Assembly: GCF_020539505.1 (NCBI RefSeq)
Contig: NZ_JACDXW010000008.1
Location: forward strand, 1 to 64,000
Length of the DNA stretch: 64,000 bases
Direction of reading: 5' to 3'
DNA from: Mesopusillimonas faecipullorum
Lineage (GTDB): Bacteria > Pseudomonadota > Gammaproteobacteria > Burkholderiales > Burkholderiaceae_B
The position numbers and the translations under genes were made by a program. Below are positions 48,534 to 57,298 of the stretch, one piece after another (the first letter of the stretch is position 1; the number at the start of each line of letters is the position of its first letter). The notes beneath the pieces were generated by a model. That model was not told where the DNA came from, did not search any database, and saw only the letters and a list, made by a program, of their open reading frames with translations.

Positions 48534-48935
48534 AACTGGAAGGTGATGAACTCGTCGTCGCCTTGTTCGCCAACATTTGTGGCAACGAATTCGCGTAGAG
48601 GGCTACTGAGGCACACTGCCGTTTCACAGGCAATCTCCCCTACCCCAGCCTCAAACATCTTCGATCACGCACTCATAAACACACGCTCGACCCATCACTG
48701 CACTACTGCGGCTCGCCTACATTTCTTTCATTTTAAGAAAAAACAAAGATGAAATTAGGGTAAACACCCCCATTTTTACCCACACTTGATTCAAAAAACT
48801 CAACATGTTTGCAATTTAAATCGTTTGACCCTACATTCTGCTCAACATTAGGATGGCATCGGTCAGCCGGCATTCCGGCTGTTGTGATTCGTCGCCGCGG
48901 ACGGCCTAGAACCTATTGCACAAGCAGGAGTTTTC
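48534..48935. other. Gap before the catabolic cluster
   Basis: About 400 bases, AT-rich between 48710 and 48840, with no gene I can support. It should contain the promoter of the monooxygenase operon. A hairpin with arms CAGCCGG and CCGGCTG lies at 48864-48881. Confidence 0.5.
48864..48881. repeat. Hairpin in the leader of the monooxygenase operon
   Basis: CAGCCGG-CATT-CCGGCTG, 7-bp perfect stem, 54 bases before the start codon. It has no T run. It may be an operator or a leader structure. Confidence 0.35.
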
Positions 48936-50141
48936 ATGAATCAAGCTGTACTTCCCGTCGTCATCGCTGGGGCTGGCCCCGTTGGCATGACAGCGGCTGC
49001 CGATCTGATCCGCCAGGGCATCCCCGTCCTCGTGCTGGAGAAGCTATCGGACCTGAGCACCGAATCGCGCGCTTCGACTTTTCATCCGCCTACCCTGGAC
49101 ATGCTGGACGACTTGGGCTTTGCGCAAACACTGATCACCCAAGGCCTGAAGGCACCGACGGTGCAGTACTCAACCAGCACAGATGGCGAACTGGGCACGT
49201 TTGATTTCAGCACCATTGCCGACATCACGCGCCACCCCTTCCGCCTGCAGGCCGAGCAATACAAACTGACGCGCATCATCCTTGATGTCGTGCAGCACAA
49301 CCCTCTGTTCCGCATCGAGTTCGACAGTGAAGTGCTGTCTGTCTCTCAAGACGAGGAAAGCGTCACACTGCGCGTTTCACAAGGCGGGCAAGAGCGCACG
49401 CTACGCTGTCAATGGCTGATCGGCGCAGACGGCGCCAACAGTATCGTGCGACGCGACCAGGGCATCGGCTTCGAAGGTTTTACCTGGCCCGAACGTTTTC
49501 TGGTGATGACGACGCCTGTGGATTTCACCGCCTTGCGTCCCGGCATCTCGTCAGTCAGCTATGTCGCCGACCCCGACCGTTGGTATTTCCTGCTGCGCAT
49601 CATCGGCGCATGGCGCGTGATGATGCCCGTGGCGCCCGAACTGAGCGATGCAGAAGCACTGAGCCCGGCCTACGTCGAAGAATCCATACGCCGCGTCGTG
49701 CCTGCGGATATCGACCCCTGCATCCAGCACACCACGCTGTATCGTGTTCATCAGCGCGTCGCCTCGCATTTCCGCAAGGATCGCAGCTTCCTGGTAGGTG
49801 ATGCCGCGCACATCAATAATCCGCTCGGCGGCATGGGCATGAATGGCGGTATCCATGATGCCTTGAACCTCACCGCCAAGCTGGGTCCGGTCATCAACGG
49901 AGCCGCTTCGCCTGCCGTGCTGGACCTGTACGAGCTTCAACGTCGTGCCGTGACGATGGAGGCCATCCAGAACGACACCATCCGCAACAAGCGCAACCTG
50001 GAGGCCAAGGAAGAGGTCGACCGCGCGCGCTTCCGCGATGAGATCCGTGCTGCTGCTGCGGATCCGGCCAAGGGCCGCGAACTGCTGCGTCGCATTGCCA
50101 TGTTCAACAGCCTGGAACGCGCCGCCTCACTGACGGCCTGA
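48936..50141 (+). CDS. FAD-dependent aromatic-type monooxygenase
   Basis: 401 residues of the FAD_binding_3 (PheA/TfdB/UbiH-like) group. The dinucleotide motif is VVIAGAGPVGMTAAADLI, the DG motif WLIGADGANSIVRR, and the second FAD motif FLVGDAAHINNPLGGMGMNG. Such enzymes hydroxylate an aromatic or heteroaromatic ring with NAD(P)H and oxygen. It is the first gene of a run of plus-strand genes encoding an importer and two dehydrogenases. It is shorter than the 540-600 residues of classic phenol hydroxylases, having no C-terminal thioredoxin-like domain. The substrate is unknown. Confidence 0.9.
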   Translation: MNQAVLPVVIAGAGPVGMTAAADLIRQGIPVLVLEKLSDLSTESRASTFHPPTLDMLDDLGFAQTLITQGLKAPTVQYSTSTDGELGTFDFSTIADITRHPFRLQAEQYKLTRIILDVVQHNPLFRIEFDSEVLSVSQDEESVTLRVSQGGQERTLRCQWLIGADGANSIVRRDQGIGFEGFTWPERFLVMTTPVDFTALRPGISSVSYVADPDRWYFLLRIIGAWRVMMPVAPELSDAEALSPAYVEESIRRVVPADIDPCIQHTTLYRVHQRVASHFRKDRSFLVGDAAHINNPLGGMGMNGGIHDALNLTAKLGPVINGAASPAVLDLYELQRRAVTMEAIQNDTIRNKRNLEAKEEVDRARFRDEIRAAAADPAKGRELLRRIAMFNSLERAASLTA

Positions 50142-50238
50142 ATCCAATTCAGCGGCCTTCCAGCCCCCCACTGTTTCCCGGTTGGCGCTTGACCCCGCCG
50201 ACCGGGTTGTTCGTAGTTTTTACCGGAGCAGAAAAACC

Positions 50239-51456
50239 ATGAAGCAAACACGCCGTAAATCCCTGTTGCACAGCGTTGCCGCCCTCGCACTCGGCCTGGC
50301 TGCTGCCATCCCGTTTCAAGCCCAGGCCGCTTCCTGCGATGGCCCTATCAAACTGGGTACGACTATTTCCTCGACAGGTCGCAATGCCACGTTGGCCGAT
50401 CGCTGGGTACGAATGACCGAAGTCTTCGAAGCTCGCTTCAATCAGGACGGCGGCGTATTCGTCAAAGAGTGCGACAAGAAACTGCCCATCAAGTTCGTCA
50501 TCTACGACGACCAAAGCGTACCCGCTACGGCCGTAACGCTGTACGAGCGGCTGGCGACTGCTGACAAAGTGGACTTCTTCGTCGGCCCCGACTGGTCTGC
50601 GCTGAGCTTTGCTGCGTCGCAAGTCATGGAAACTCACAAAACGCCCAGCGTGATGTCCAACGCCTCTGCCGAGAATATCTATACTCGCGGTCTGAAATAC
50701 GCATTTGGCGTGCCCATGCCCACAGCCAAGCAATGGTCGGTAAATTACTTCGACCTGCTCAAAACGGTATCGCCGGCCCCTAAATCCATTTTCTTTGTCG
50801 TACAGGACAACCTGCTGACCAAGGACATTACCGCCAACGCCGTCGAACAAGCCAAGGCAGCAGGTATGGAAGTGCTGGGCAACGAGATCTTTGCCCCCGA
50901 GCTGAAAGACTTCACCGCCATTACGCTGAAGCTGCGCCGCGCCAATCCGGACATCATCTACATCGCTTCTTATGATGCCCCGGCCATGCCGCTGATTCAG
51001 CAAATGCGCCAAATGCGCGTCAAGGCGTTGGACGTGCACCTGACGATGACTACCGGCGCTTTGCTCAAGACGCTGGGGGCCGATGCCGAAGGGCTGAGCG
51101 GTGAAATCCCATGGTTCCCCGGCATGCAAGGCGACTACAGCGAACTGGTCACCGAAGTGCTGAAAGATGCCGACGTCGATGTGCGCGACTACCTGTGGAC
51201 GATGTCTCGCCTGTCCTCATACCTCGTCATGGTTCAGGCTATCGAACGCGCCGGAGCGGTGGACCGCGAAAAAGTCCGAGATGCCTTGGATCACGGCACC
51301 TTCAAGTCCCCCGTAGGCGACATCACCTTCCTGGAAGGCGGAATCTCCGAAACAGCGGCTTTCACCACACAAGTGCAATCCGGCGTACTGGAACTGGTCG
51401 CCCCCAAGGCAGTGGCCAACAAGCCTTTCATCTACCCTTCAGTCAGCTGGAAGTAA
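50239..51456 (+). CDS. Branched-chain-type ABC transporter substrate-binding protein
   Basis: 405 residues with a signal peptide (MKQTRRKSLLHSVAALALGL, ending QAQA) and a periplasmic type I binding fold starting CDGPIKLGTTISSTGRNATL. It captures the ligand for the permeases encoded next. The family transports amino acids, amides, urea and aromatic acids, so the ligand is open. The ATG at 50239 gives the signal peptide at the N-terminus. The permease follows after 27 bases, and the monooxygenase precedes by 97 bases. Confidence 0.93.
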   Translation: MKQTRRKSLLHSVAALALGLAAAIPFQAQAASCDGPIKLGTTISSTGRNATLADRWVRMTEVFEARFNQDGGVFVKECDKKLPIKFVIYDDQSVPATAVTLYERLATADKVDFFVGPDWSALSFAASQVMETHKTPSVMSNASAENIYTRGLKYAFGVPMPTAKQWSVNYFDLLKTVSPAPKSIFFVVQDNLLTKDITANAVEQAKAAGMEVLGNEIFAPELKDFTAITLKLRRANPDIIYIASYDAPAMPLIQQMRQMRVKALDVHLTMTTGALLKTLGADAEGLSGEIPWFPGMQGDYSELVTEVLKDADVDVRDYLWTMSRLSSYLVMVQAIERAGAVDREKVRDALDHGTFKSPVGDITFLEGGISETAAFTTQVQSGVLELVAPKAVANKPFIYPSVSWK

Positions 51457-51483
51457 AACGCCGTCGGCACAGGAGACGTTTAC

Positions 51484-52362
51484 ATGGATATGTCCATCTT
51501 CCTGCAGCTCGCCGTCAGCGGCGTGTTGCTGGGCGGGATCTACGCCCTCGTGGCATTCGGACTATCGCTCATCTACGGGGTCGTGCGCATCTTGAATTTT
51601 GCGCATGGCACCTTGCTGGCGGTAGGCGGCATTGCAGCCAGCATCGGCTTTACCTCACTCGGCCTCTCGCCCGTCGTGAGCGCCGTGATCCTGGTAGTCG
51701 TATTGGGACTGTTGGGCCGGGCCTTCTTTCAATTTTTGCTGCAGCCGCTGCAATCGCGGCGGCACACCGAAATGGAAGTCGGCATGGTGCTGGTCACGGT
51801 CGGGGCCTTGCTCATCATGAGCGATCTGGCCGCCTTCCTGGCGGGCCCCACGCCACGCAGCATTCCCATCCGCTTCGAGCCGCTGGAAATCGGAGACGTC
51901 ATCCTGTCCACGACCCAGCTGTATGCGCTGGGCGGCATCATTCTGCTGACGATCTTGCTGCAACTCTTTCTGCGCAAAAGCTGGTTCGGCCGCGCTATTC
52001 GTGCGGTTTCCCAAGACCCGCTCAGCGCCAGCCTGTGCGCTGTGCCAGGCAAGGCACTGCACGGCAATACCTTCGCCTTCGGCTGCGCACTGGTCGCCGT
52101 GGCTTCCGTGCTCTACGCAATGATGTTTCCGGTCGACCCCTATATGGGTTTTGCGCTGACGGTGAAAGCTTTCACCATCATTGTGCTGGGCGGCATAGGC
52201 AACCTGACAGGCACGCTCATCGCCGGCATCTTGCTGGGTGTCGCGGAGAGCCTGGGGGCTTTCATCCTGGGTTCCGAATGGGCGCCTGCCATCAGCATCG
52301 TGTTGTTGCTGTTCCTGCTCATCGTTCGTCCACAAGGTCTTTTTGGGAGTAAGGCAGCGTGA
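51484..52362 (+). CDS. Branched-chain-type ABC permease (LivH-like)
   Basis: 292 residues with about eight hydrophobic segments and the conserved motif GLSLIYGVVRILNFAHGTLL of LivH permeases near the N-terminus; the ATPase-contact region GRAIRAVSQDPLSASLCAV is in the middle. It forms the transport channel with the LivM half of the next gene. Its stop overlaps the next start (GTGA). Confidence 0.93.
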   Translation: MDMSIFLQLAVSGVLLGGIYALVAFGLSLIYGVVRILNFAHGTLLAVGGIAASIGFTSLGLSPVVSAVILVVVLGLLGRAFFQFLLQPLQSRRHTEMEVGMVLVTVGALLIMSDLAAFLAGPTPRSIPIRFEPLEIGDVILSTTQLYALGGIILLTILLQLFLRKSWFGRAIRAVSQDPLSASLCAVPGKALHGNTFAFGCALVAVASVLYAMMFPVDPYMGFALTVKAFTIIVLGGIGNLTGTLIAGILLGVAESLGAFILGSEWAPAISIVLLLFLLIVRPQGLFGSKAA

Positions 52363-54113
52363 GCGCAACTTCTCGACGTTACATCAATCACCTGCCATGG
52401 TTGATCCTGGCTGCAGCGGCGTTCGTACCGGTGCTCGGCTCTTCTTATGCCGTTTCATTTACCTTCACGCTGCTGTCCGCGCTTGTGCTGGCGCAAAGCT
52501 GGGACTGGCTGGGCGGAAAGACCGGCTATACCAACCTGGGCCACTTCGCGTTCTTCGGCACGGGTGCCTATAGCTTTGCCATTTCGGCCTCGGCCGGCCT
52601 CGGGTTGATTCCATCCCTGGCACTGGCCGCCTTGGTACCGATGTTGCTGGCGCTGGTATTGGCCTTCCCCTTGTTTCGCCTGCGCGGCAATTACTTTGCC
52701 TTTGCCACCCTGGCGCTGATCCCTCTGTTCGAACTGCTGGCCCTGAACTTGGTCGGGCTGACGCAGGGCGCCAACGGTATTGCCCTGACCATCCCTCGTG
52801 ACATGGGAATGTTGTACGGCCTGGTCCTGGCGCTGGGCGGCATCTCCATCGGCGTCAGTGTCTGGCTGGATCATTCACGCTTCGGCTATGCCTTGAAAGC
52901 CATCCGTAATGACGAACAGGCTGCCGAAACCTGCGGCATCCGTATCCTGCCAGCCAAAATGGCTGTATTTGCTCTGGGCGCTTTGTTCGCCGGCTTGGCC
53001 GGGGCACTGCAAGCCTGGTTCCTGGGTTACATCGATCCGCATACGGTATTCGGCCTGGACGTCGCATTGGGGCCCATCGCCATGGCGCTGTTCGGCGGCT
53101 CGGGCCTGCTGTGGGGGCCATTGCTGGGGGTCATCATTCTGGGGACGCTGCATAACTACCTGATCACCAACCTGTCCGTCTTGCAAACCGCCGCCTATGG
53201 CTTGCTGATTCTGCTGATCGGCCGCTACATGCCGGGCGGGATGCTGCGCAGCATCTGGGTATCGCGACTGCCGTTGCTAAGCCATTACAGTCGCGAACAT
53301 CATGAACAGCCCCAAGTGGCAGGCCAATTGCCACAGGACCCCGCACCCATAGAAACAGTGCCGGCCACCGCCGTGCTGTCTTCGCAAGGCGCCATCAAAC
53401 GTTTCGGCGGCAATACCGCTGTCAACAGCGTAACGCTGGAAGTTCAGCCCGGCGACGTCATCGGGTTGGTCGGCCCCAACGGTTCCGGCAAGACGACTTT
53501 CTTCAACTGCGTGTCACGTGTCTATACACTGGACGGTGGCCGCATCAGCTTTGCCGGCGTCGACCTTGCCGACAAGCGCCGTGATCAGGTGGCCCATCTG
53601 GGCATAGGTCGCACCTACCAGATTCCTCGTCCCTTCTCAGACCTGAGCACACTGGAAAACATTGCCGTTGCCTTGATGTTCCGCGCTCATCACCCACTGC
53701 ATCACGCGCAAGCCTTGCGTGTTGCGCATAGCTATGCCGCACAAGTCGGTCTGGGCGGCAAGACGGCCACCTTGGCGCAAGACCTGTCGCTGCAAGACCG
53801 CAAATTGCTTGAACTGGCACGCGCACTGGCCAGTCGCCCTCGCCTGCTGCTGGTGGATGAGGTCGCCTCGGGTCTGACGCCGGCAGAGATCGCCAGCTTC
53901 GTCGAACTGTTGAAAACAGCACGCGACACCTACGGCCTTTCCATCATCTGGGTCGAACATATCTTCTGGGCACTGGCCAAAATCGTTGATCGTGTCGTCG
54001 TGCTGGAGCAGGGTTCCCTGCTGGCTCAGGGCAGCGTGAACGACATCGTGCATGACCCCAAGGTCATCGAGGCCTACTTCGGCGCCAAAGGCGCGGAAAA
54101 GGAAGGAAAATAA
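52359..54113 (+). CDS. Fused LivM-like permease and LivG-like ATPase
   Basis: 584 residues. Residues 1-315 are a LivM-type permease (DWLGGKTGYTNLGHFAFFGT; ALKAIRNDEQAAETCGI). A 25-residue linker leads to a LivG-type ATPase (from about 345): Walker A GLVGPNGSGKTTFF, signature QDLSLQDRKLLELARAL and Walker B LLLVDEVASGL. The signature departs from LSGGQ, as in several LivG relatives. The fusion ties one channel half to one ATPase in a single chain. It starts with GTG overlapping the LivH stop and ends overlapping the LivF start (TAATG). Confidence 0.92.
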   Translation: MSATSRRYINHLPWLILAAAAFVPVLGSSYAVSFTFTLLSALVLAQSWDWLGGKTGYTNLGHFAFFGTGAYSFAISASAGLGLIPSLALAALVPMLLALVLAFPLFRLRGNYFAFATLALIPLFELLALNLVGLTQGANGIALTIPRDMGMLYGLVLALGGISIGVSVWLDHSRFGYALKAIRNDEQAAETCGIRILPAKMAVFALGALFAGLAGALQAWFLGYIDPHTVFGLDVALGPIAMALFGGSGLLWGPLLGVIILGTLHNYLITNLSVLQTAAYGLLILLIGRYMPGGMLRSIWVSRLPLLSHYSREHHEQPQVAGQLPQDPAPIETVPATAVLSSQGAIKRFGGNTAVNSVTLEVQPGDVIGLVGPNGSGKTTFFNCVSRVYTLDGGRISFAGVDLADKRRDQVAHLGIGRTYQIPRPFSDLSTLENIAVALMFRAHHPLHHAQALRVAHSYAAQVGLGGKTATLAQDLSLQDRKLLELARALASRPRLLLVDEVASGLTPAEIASFVELLKTARDTYGLSIIWVEHIFWALAKIVDRVVVLEQGSLLAQGSVNDIVHDPKVIEAYFGAKGAEKEGK

Positions 54114-54838
54114 TGCTGGACATCAAGGATCTCGTCGTCGAGCACGGCAATATGCGCGCACTGTTTGGCATGACACTGAACGTCAGGCAAGGTGAACGCG
54201 TCGCCTTGCTAGGCGCCAACGGCGCCGGCAAAAGCACCACGCTGGGCGCTATTGCCGGTATCTACCCACCTCGTTCCGGCAGCATACGATTCAAGGGTAC
54301 GGAGATCGCCGGCAAACCTGCCGCCGTCAATGTCGTCAGCGGCATTGCCATGGTGCCGGAAGGCCGCCGCCTGTTCACTGGCATGACGGTGCAGGAAAAC
54401 CTGGAGCTTGGGGCTTATGCACCCAGCCTGCGCAAAGGCGTGCAGGACAGGTTGGAAGGCATCTTCGACATGTTCCCTATCCTGAAAGAAAAACGCCATC
54501 AGCTCTCCGGGGAGCTCAGTGGCGGCCAACAACAGATGGTCGCCATCGGCCGGGCCTTGATGTCCAAGCCCGACCTGTTGCTGCTGGACGAACCCTTCCT
54601 GGGCATTGCGCCTGTTGTCGTCCATCTCGTGATGGATGCCCTGCGCAAGATTGCCGAAGGCGGCGTCACCGTGCTGCTGGTCGAACAGAACGTGCACCGC
54701 GCCTTCGAGTTCGCGGAACGTGGTTACGTTATCGAGCACGGCCATGTCATCATGCAAGGTAGCGCCCATGACATTCTGGACGACCCCGATTTTTCCGCCA
54801 AGTTTCTTGGCGTCGATTCAGAGGAAAACCAAGCATGA
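54113..54838 (+). CDS. Branched-chain-type ABC ATPase (LivF-like)
   Basis: 241 residues: Walker A GANGAGKSTTL, signature LSGGQQQMVAIGRAL, Walker B LLLLDEPFLGI and switch EQNVHRAFEFAERGYVIEHG, all typical of LivF. It is the second ATPase of the importer, pairing with the ATPase half of the preceding fused protein. Its stop overlaps the SDR start (ATGA), so the dehydrogenase belongs to the same operon. Confidence 0.94.
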   Translation: MLDIKDLVVEHGNMRALFGMTLNVRQGERVALLGANGAGKSTTLGAIAGIYPPRSGSIRFKGTEIAGKPAAVNVVSGIAMVPEGRRLFTGMTVQENLELGAYAPSLRKGVQDRLEGIFDMFPILKEKRHQLSGELSGGQQQMVAIGRALMSKPDLLLLDEPFLGIAPVVVHLVMDALRKIAEGGVTVLLVEQNVHRAFEFAERGYVIEHGHVIMQGSAHDILDDPDFSAKFLGVDSEENQA

Positions 54839-55593
54839 AACCCTTATCAGGCAAAACTGCGCTGGTCACCGGCTCAGCGCGCGGGCTGGGATTGGCCTTT
54901 GCACGCGATTTGGCAACCCAAGGCGCCACCGTCGTGCTGTCCGACCTGCAAGCACCGCATGACGTCGCCCAGGCGCTGCAGCAAGAAGGCATAACAGCCT
55001 GGGCCGTTGCGCTGGATGTTGCCAACGCCGCCTCCGTCGAAGCGGCTTTTGACTTCATCGACAAGCAAGTCGGCGGGCTGGATATCCTGGTCAACAACGC
55101 CGGCATCTTCACCAGCCTTAAACCGCAATCCATCCATGACATCGACATGGAGGAATGGGATGCCGTCATGGCCGTCAACGTACGCGGCGTCTTCCTGTGT
55201 TCGCGTGCGGCTGCCAAACGCATGGCGATCCGAGGCTACGGCAAGATCATCAATATTGCCTCCGGCACCGCCTTCAAGGGCACGCCTCTCTTTGCCCATT
55301 ATGTGGCCTCCAAGGGGGCCGTCATTGCCCTGACGCGTGCCTTGTCAAAAGAACTGGGCGCAGACGGCATACGCGTCAATGCGGTAGCCGCGGGCCTGGT
55401 CATGACAGACAACGTGATGGCCAACCCCGACATCGTCAACCGCTTGTTGCAAGGCTCTCTGGAAAGCCGCGCACTCAGCCGCGCTCAACAAACAGACGAC
55501 GTAACCGGTGCAGTAGGCTTCCTGGCTGGCCCACAAAGCGACTTCATTACCGGACAGACCCTGGTCGTGGACGGCGGTTCCGTCACCCATTGA
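54835..55593 (+). CDS. Short-chain dehydrogenase/reductase
   Basis: 252 residues of the classical SDR family: cofactor motif TGSARGLGLAFARDL, structural NNAG, catalytic Ser in NIASGTAFKGT, and the YVASKG motif with Tyr and Lys. The acidic residue after the second strand (SDLQ) suggests NAD preference. It reduces or oxidises an alcohol/ketone; its place between the transporter and an aldehyde dehydrogenase points to an intermediate of the catabolic pathway. Translationally coupled to the LivF-like gene. Confidence 0.93.
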   Translation: MKPLSGKTALVTGSARGLGLAFARDLATQGATVVLSDLQAPHDVAQALQQEGITAWAVALDVANAASVEAAFDFIDKQVGGLDILVNNAGIFTSLKPQSIHDIDMEEWDAVMAVNVRGVFLCSRAAAKRMAIRGYGKIINIASGTAFKGTPLFAHYVASKGAVIALTRALSKELGADGIRVNAVAAGLVMTDNVMANPDIVNRLLQGSLESRALSRAQQTDDVTGAVGFLAGPQSDFITGQTLVVDGGSVTH

Positions 55594-55610
55594 ACGACAA
55601 CGAGTATTTC

Positions 55611-57068
55611 ATGAGCTTGATTCCCCTGACTCCCGAGCACCTTTCCGGCCACGCCCTGATCGGCGGACAGTGGGTGGGCGCCACCGACGGCGCTACCTTC
55701 AACGTACAAAACCCAGCTACCGGCAGCGTTATTGGCTGCGTCCCTCGCATGGGCCAAGCCGACACCCAGGCCGCCATTGACGCAGCAAATGCCGCCCTGC
55801 CGGCCTGGCGCGGGCTCAGTGCGAAAGAGCGCCATCGCATCCTGATGCGATGGCATGCTCTGATTCTTGAGCACCAGGAGGCCCTGGCCGAACTCATGGT
55901 TGCAGAACAAGGCAAGCCCCTGTTCGAGGCGCGCGGTGAGGTCGGCTACGGTGCCAGTTTCGTCGAGTGGTTTGCCGAAGAAGGCAAGCGTGCCTACGGC
56001 GAAACCGTGCCGTCCGGTTCAGCCGACCGCCGGATTCTGGTCTTGCGCCAAGCCATCGGTGTGGTCGGGGCCATCACGCCGTGGAACCTACCCTCGGCCA
56101 TGATTACCCGCAAAGCCGCTCCGGCCTTGGCTGCCGGCTGCACCATGGTGCTCAAACCCGCCGAAGACACGCCTTTCTCCGCACTGGCGCTGGCACGTCT
56201 GGCACAAGCCGCTGGCGTGCCGGACGGGGTGCTGAACATCATCACCGGTGATCCCGTCGTCATCGGGCAGACGCTGACCAGCAGCCCTATCGTACGCAAG
56301 CTTTCGTTCACAGGTTCTACACAAGTAGGCAAACTGCTTTATCGTGCCTGCGCCGACACCGTCAAGAAACTGGGCCTCGAGCTAGGCGGCAACGCCCCCT
56401 TCATCGTCTTTGAGGACGCCGACTTTGATGCAGCCGTAGAAGCAGCGCTGAATGCCAAGTTTCGCCATACCGGTCAGAACTGCGTCTGCGCCAATCGCCT
56501 CTATGTGCACAGCGCACTCTACGATCGCTTTGCGCAAGCTCTGGCAGAGGCCGCCGGCAAGCTGGTGGTTTCAAACGGCATGGATCCTGTCGCCCAGCAG
56601 GGCCCGCTGATCAATGCCGGTGCGCTGCAAAAAGTCATCGAGCACGTGGAAGACGCCCTGGCCAAAGGCGCCAAAGCACTCACTGGCGGCAAGCGGCACG
56701 GCACACAAGGTCATTTCTTCGAACCTACCGTGCTACGCGATGTGAACCCCAGCATGCGCATCGCCCACGAAGAAACTTTTGGTCCGGTTGCCGCACTACA
56801 GCCTTTTGAAAACGAAGCCGAAGTCACTGCATGGGCCAACGATACCGACTACGGTCTGGGCGCCTTTGTCTTCACCCAGAACCTGGGCCGCGCCATGCGC
56901 ATGGCGGAAAACATCGAGTCGGGCATCGTCGGCGTCAACACCGGCATCATTTCCACCGAGGTCGCCCCCTTTGGCGGCATCAAGCAATCCGGCTTGGGCC
57001 GTGAAGGCTCGCGCCATGGATTAGATGACTTTCTGGAGTTGAAGTACATCTGCCTGGCCGGCCTGTGA
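55611..57068 (+). CDS. gabD: Succinate-semialdehyde-type dehydrogenase
   Basis: 485 residues, close to GabD: the conserved asparagine in ITPWNLPSAM, Glu in LELGGNAPFIVF and catalytic Cys in FRHTGQNCVCANRLYV, plus the typical ending FGGIKQSGLGREGS. It oxidises a semialdehyde to the acid, feeding the TCA cycle if the substrate is succinate semialdehyde. The ATG at 55611 (MSLIPLTPEHLSGHALIGGQ) lies 17 bases after the SDR stop; longer readings would overlap the SDR. It is the last plus-strand gene of the operon. Confidence 0.9.
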   Translation: MSLIPLTPEHLSGHALIGGQWVGATDGATFNVQNPATGSVIGCVPRMGQADTQAAIDAANAALPAWRGLSAKERHRILMRWHALILEHQEALAELMVAEQGKPLFEARGEVGYGASFVEWFAEEGKRAYGETVPSGSADRRILVLRQAIGVVGAITPWNLPSAMITRKAAPALAAGCTMVLKPAEDTPFSALALARLAQAAGVPDGVLNIITGDPVVIGQTLTSSPIVRKLSFTGSTQVGKLLYRACADTVKKLGLELGGNAPFIVFEDADFDAAVEAALNAKFRHTGQNCVCANRLYVHSALYDRFAQALAEAAGKLVVSNGMDPVAQQGPLINAGALQKVIEHVEDALAKGAKALTGGKRHGTQGHFFEPTVLRDVNPSMRIAHEETFGPVAALQPFENEAEVTAWANDTDYGLGAFVFTQNLGRAMRMAENIESGIVGVNTGIISTEVAPFGGIKQSGLGREGSRHGLDDFLELKYICLAGL

Positions 57069-57298
57069 CTTCCTATCAACGGCGCCGCAGCCACCAGGCA
57101 CCCAATGCGACCGCCGTTGCCAACGCCACCATGCCATGTCATGCCAACCACCGTGCGACAAGGCAAGGCTGCCCAGCATCGATCACCAGTGATCGCATCG
57201 TCTTGATGCAAGCTTTCATCCGCATTTTGTATGCGCATTAGTAATGCCATGCTGGCGGATATGGAAATCATGACCGCCAAAGCACCGAACTAAATGCG
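57069..57298. other. Gap between convergent operons
   Basis: 230 bases between the dehydrogenase and amidase genes, both of which end here. I see no gene and no clear terminator hairpin. Confidence 0.4.

Noticed and set aside
50149-51129. 326-codon minus-strand frame opposite the binding-protein gene
   Set aside because: Shadow of the substrate-binding protein, which has a signal peptide and family features.
55155-55610. N-terminal extension of the semialdehyde dehydrogenase overlapping the SDR gene
   Set aside because: The extra residues are the SDR gene read in another frame; the ATG at 55611 gives the normal family start.
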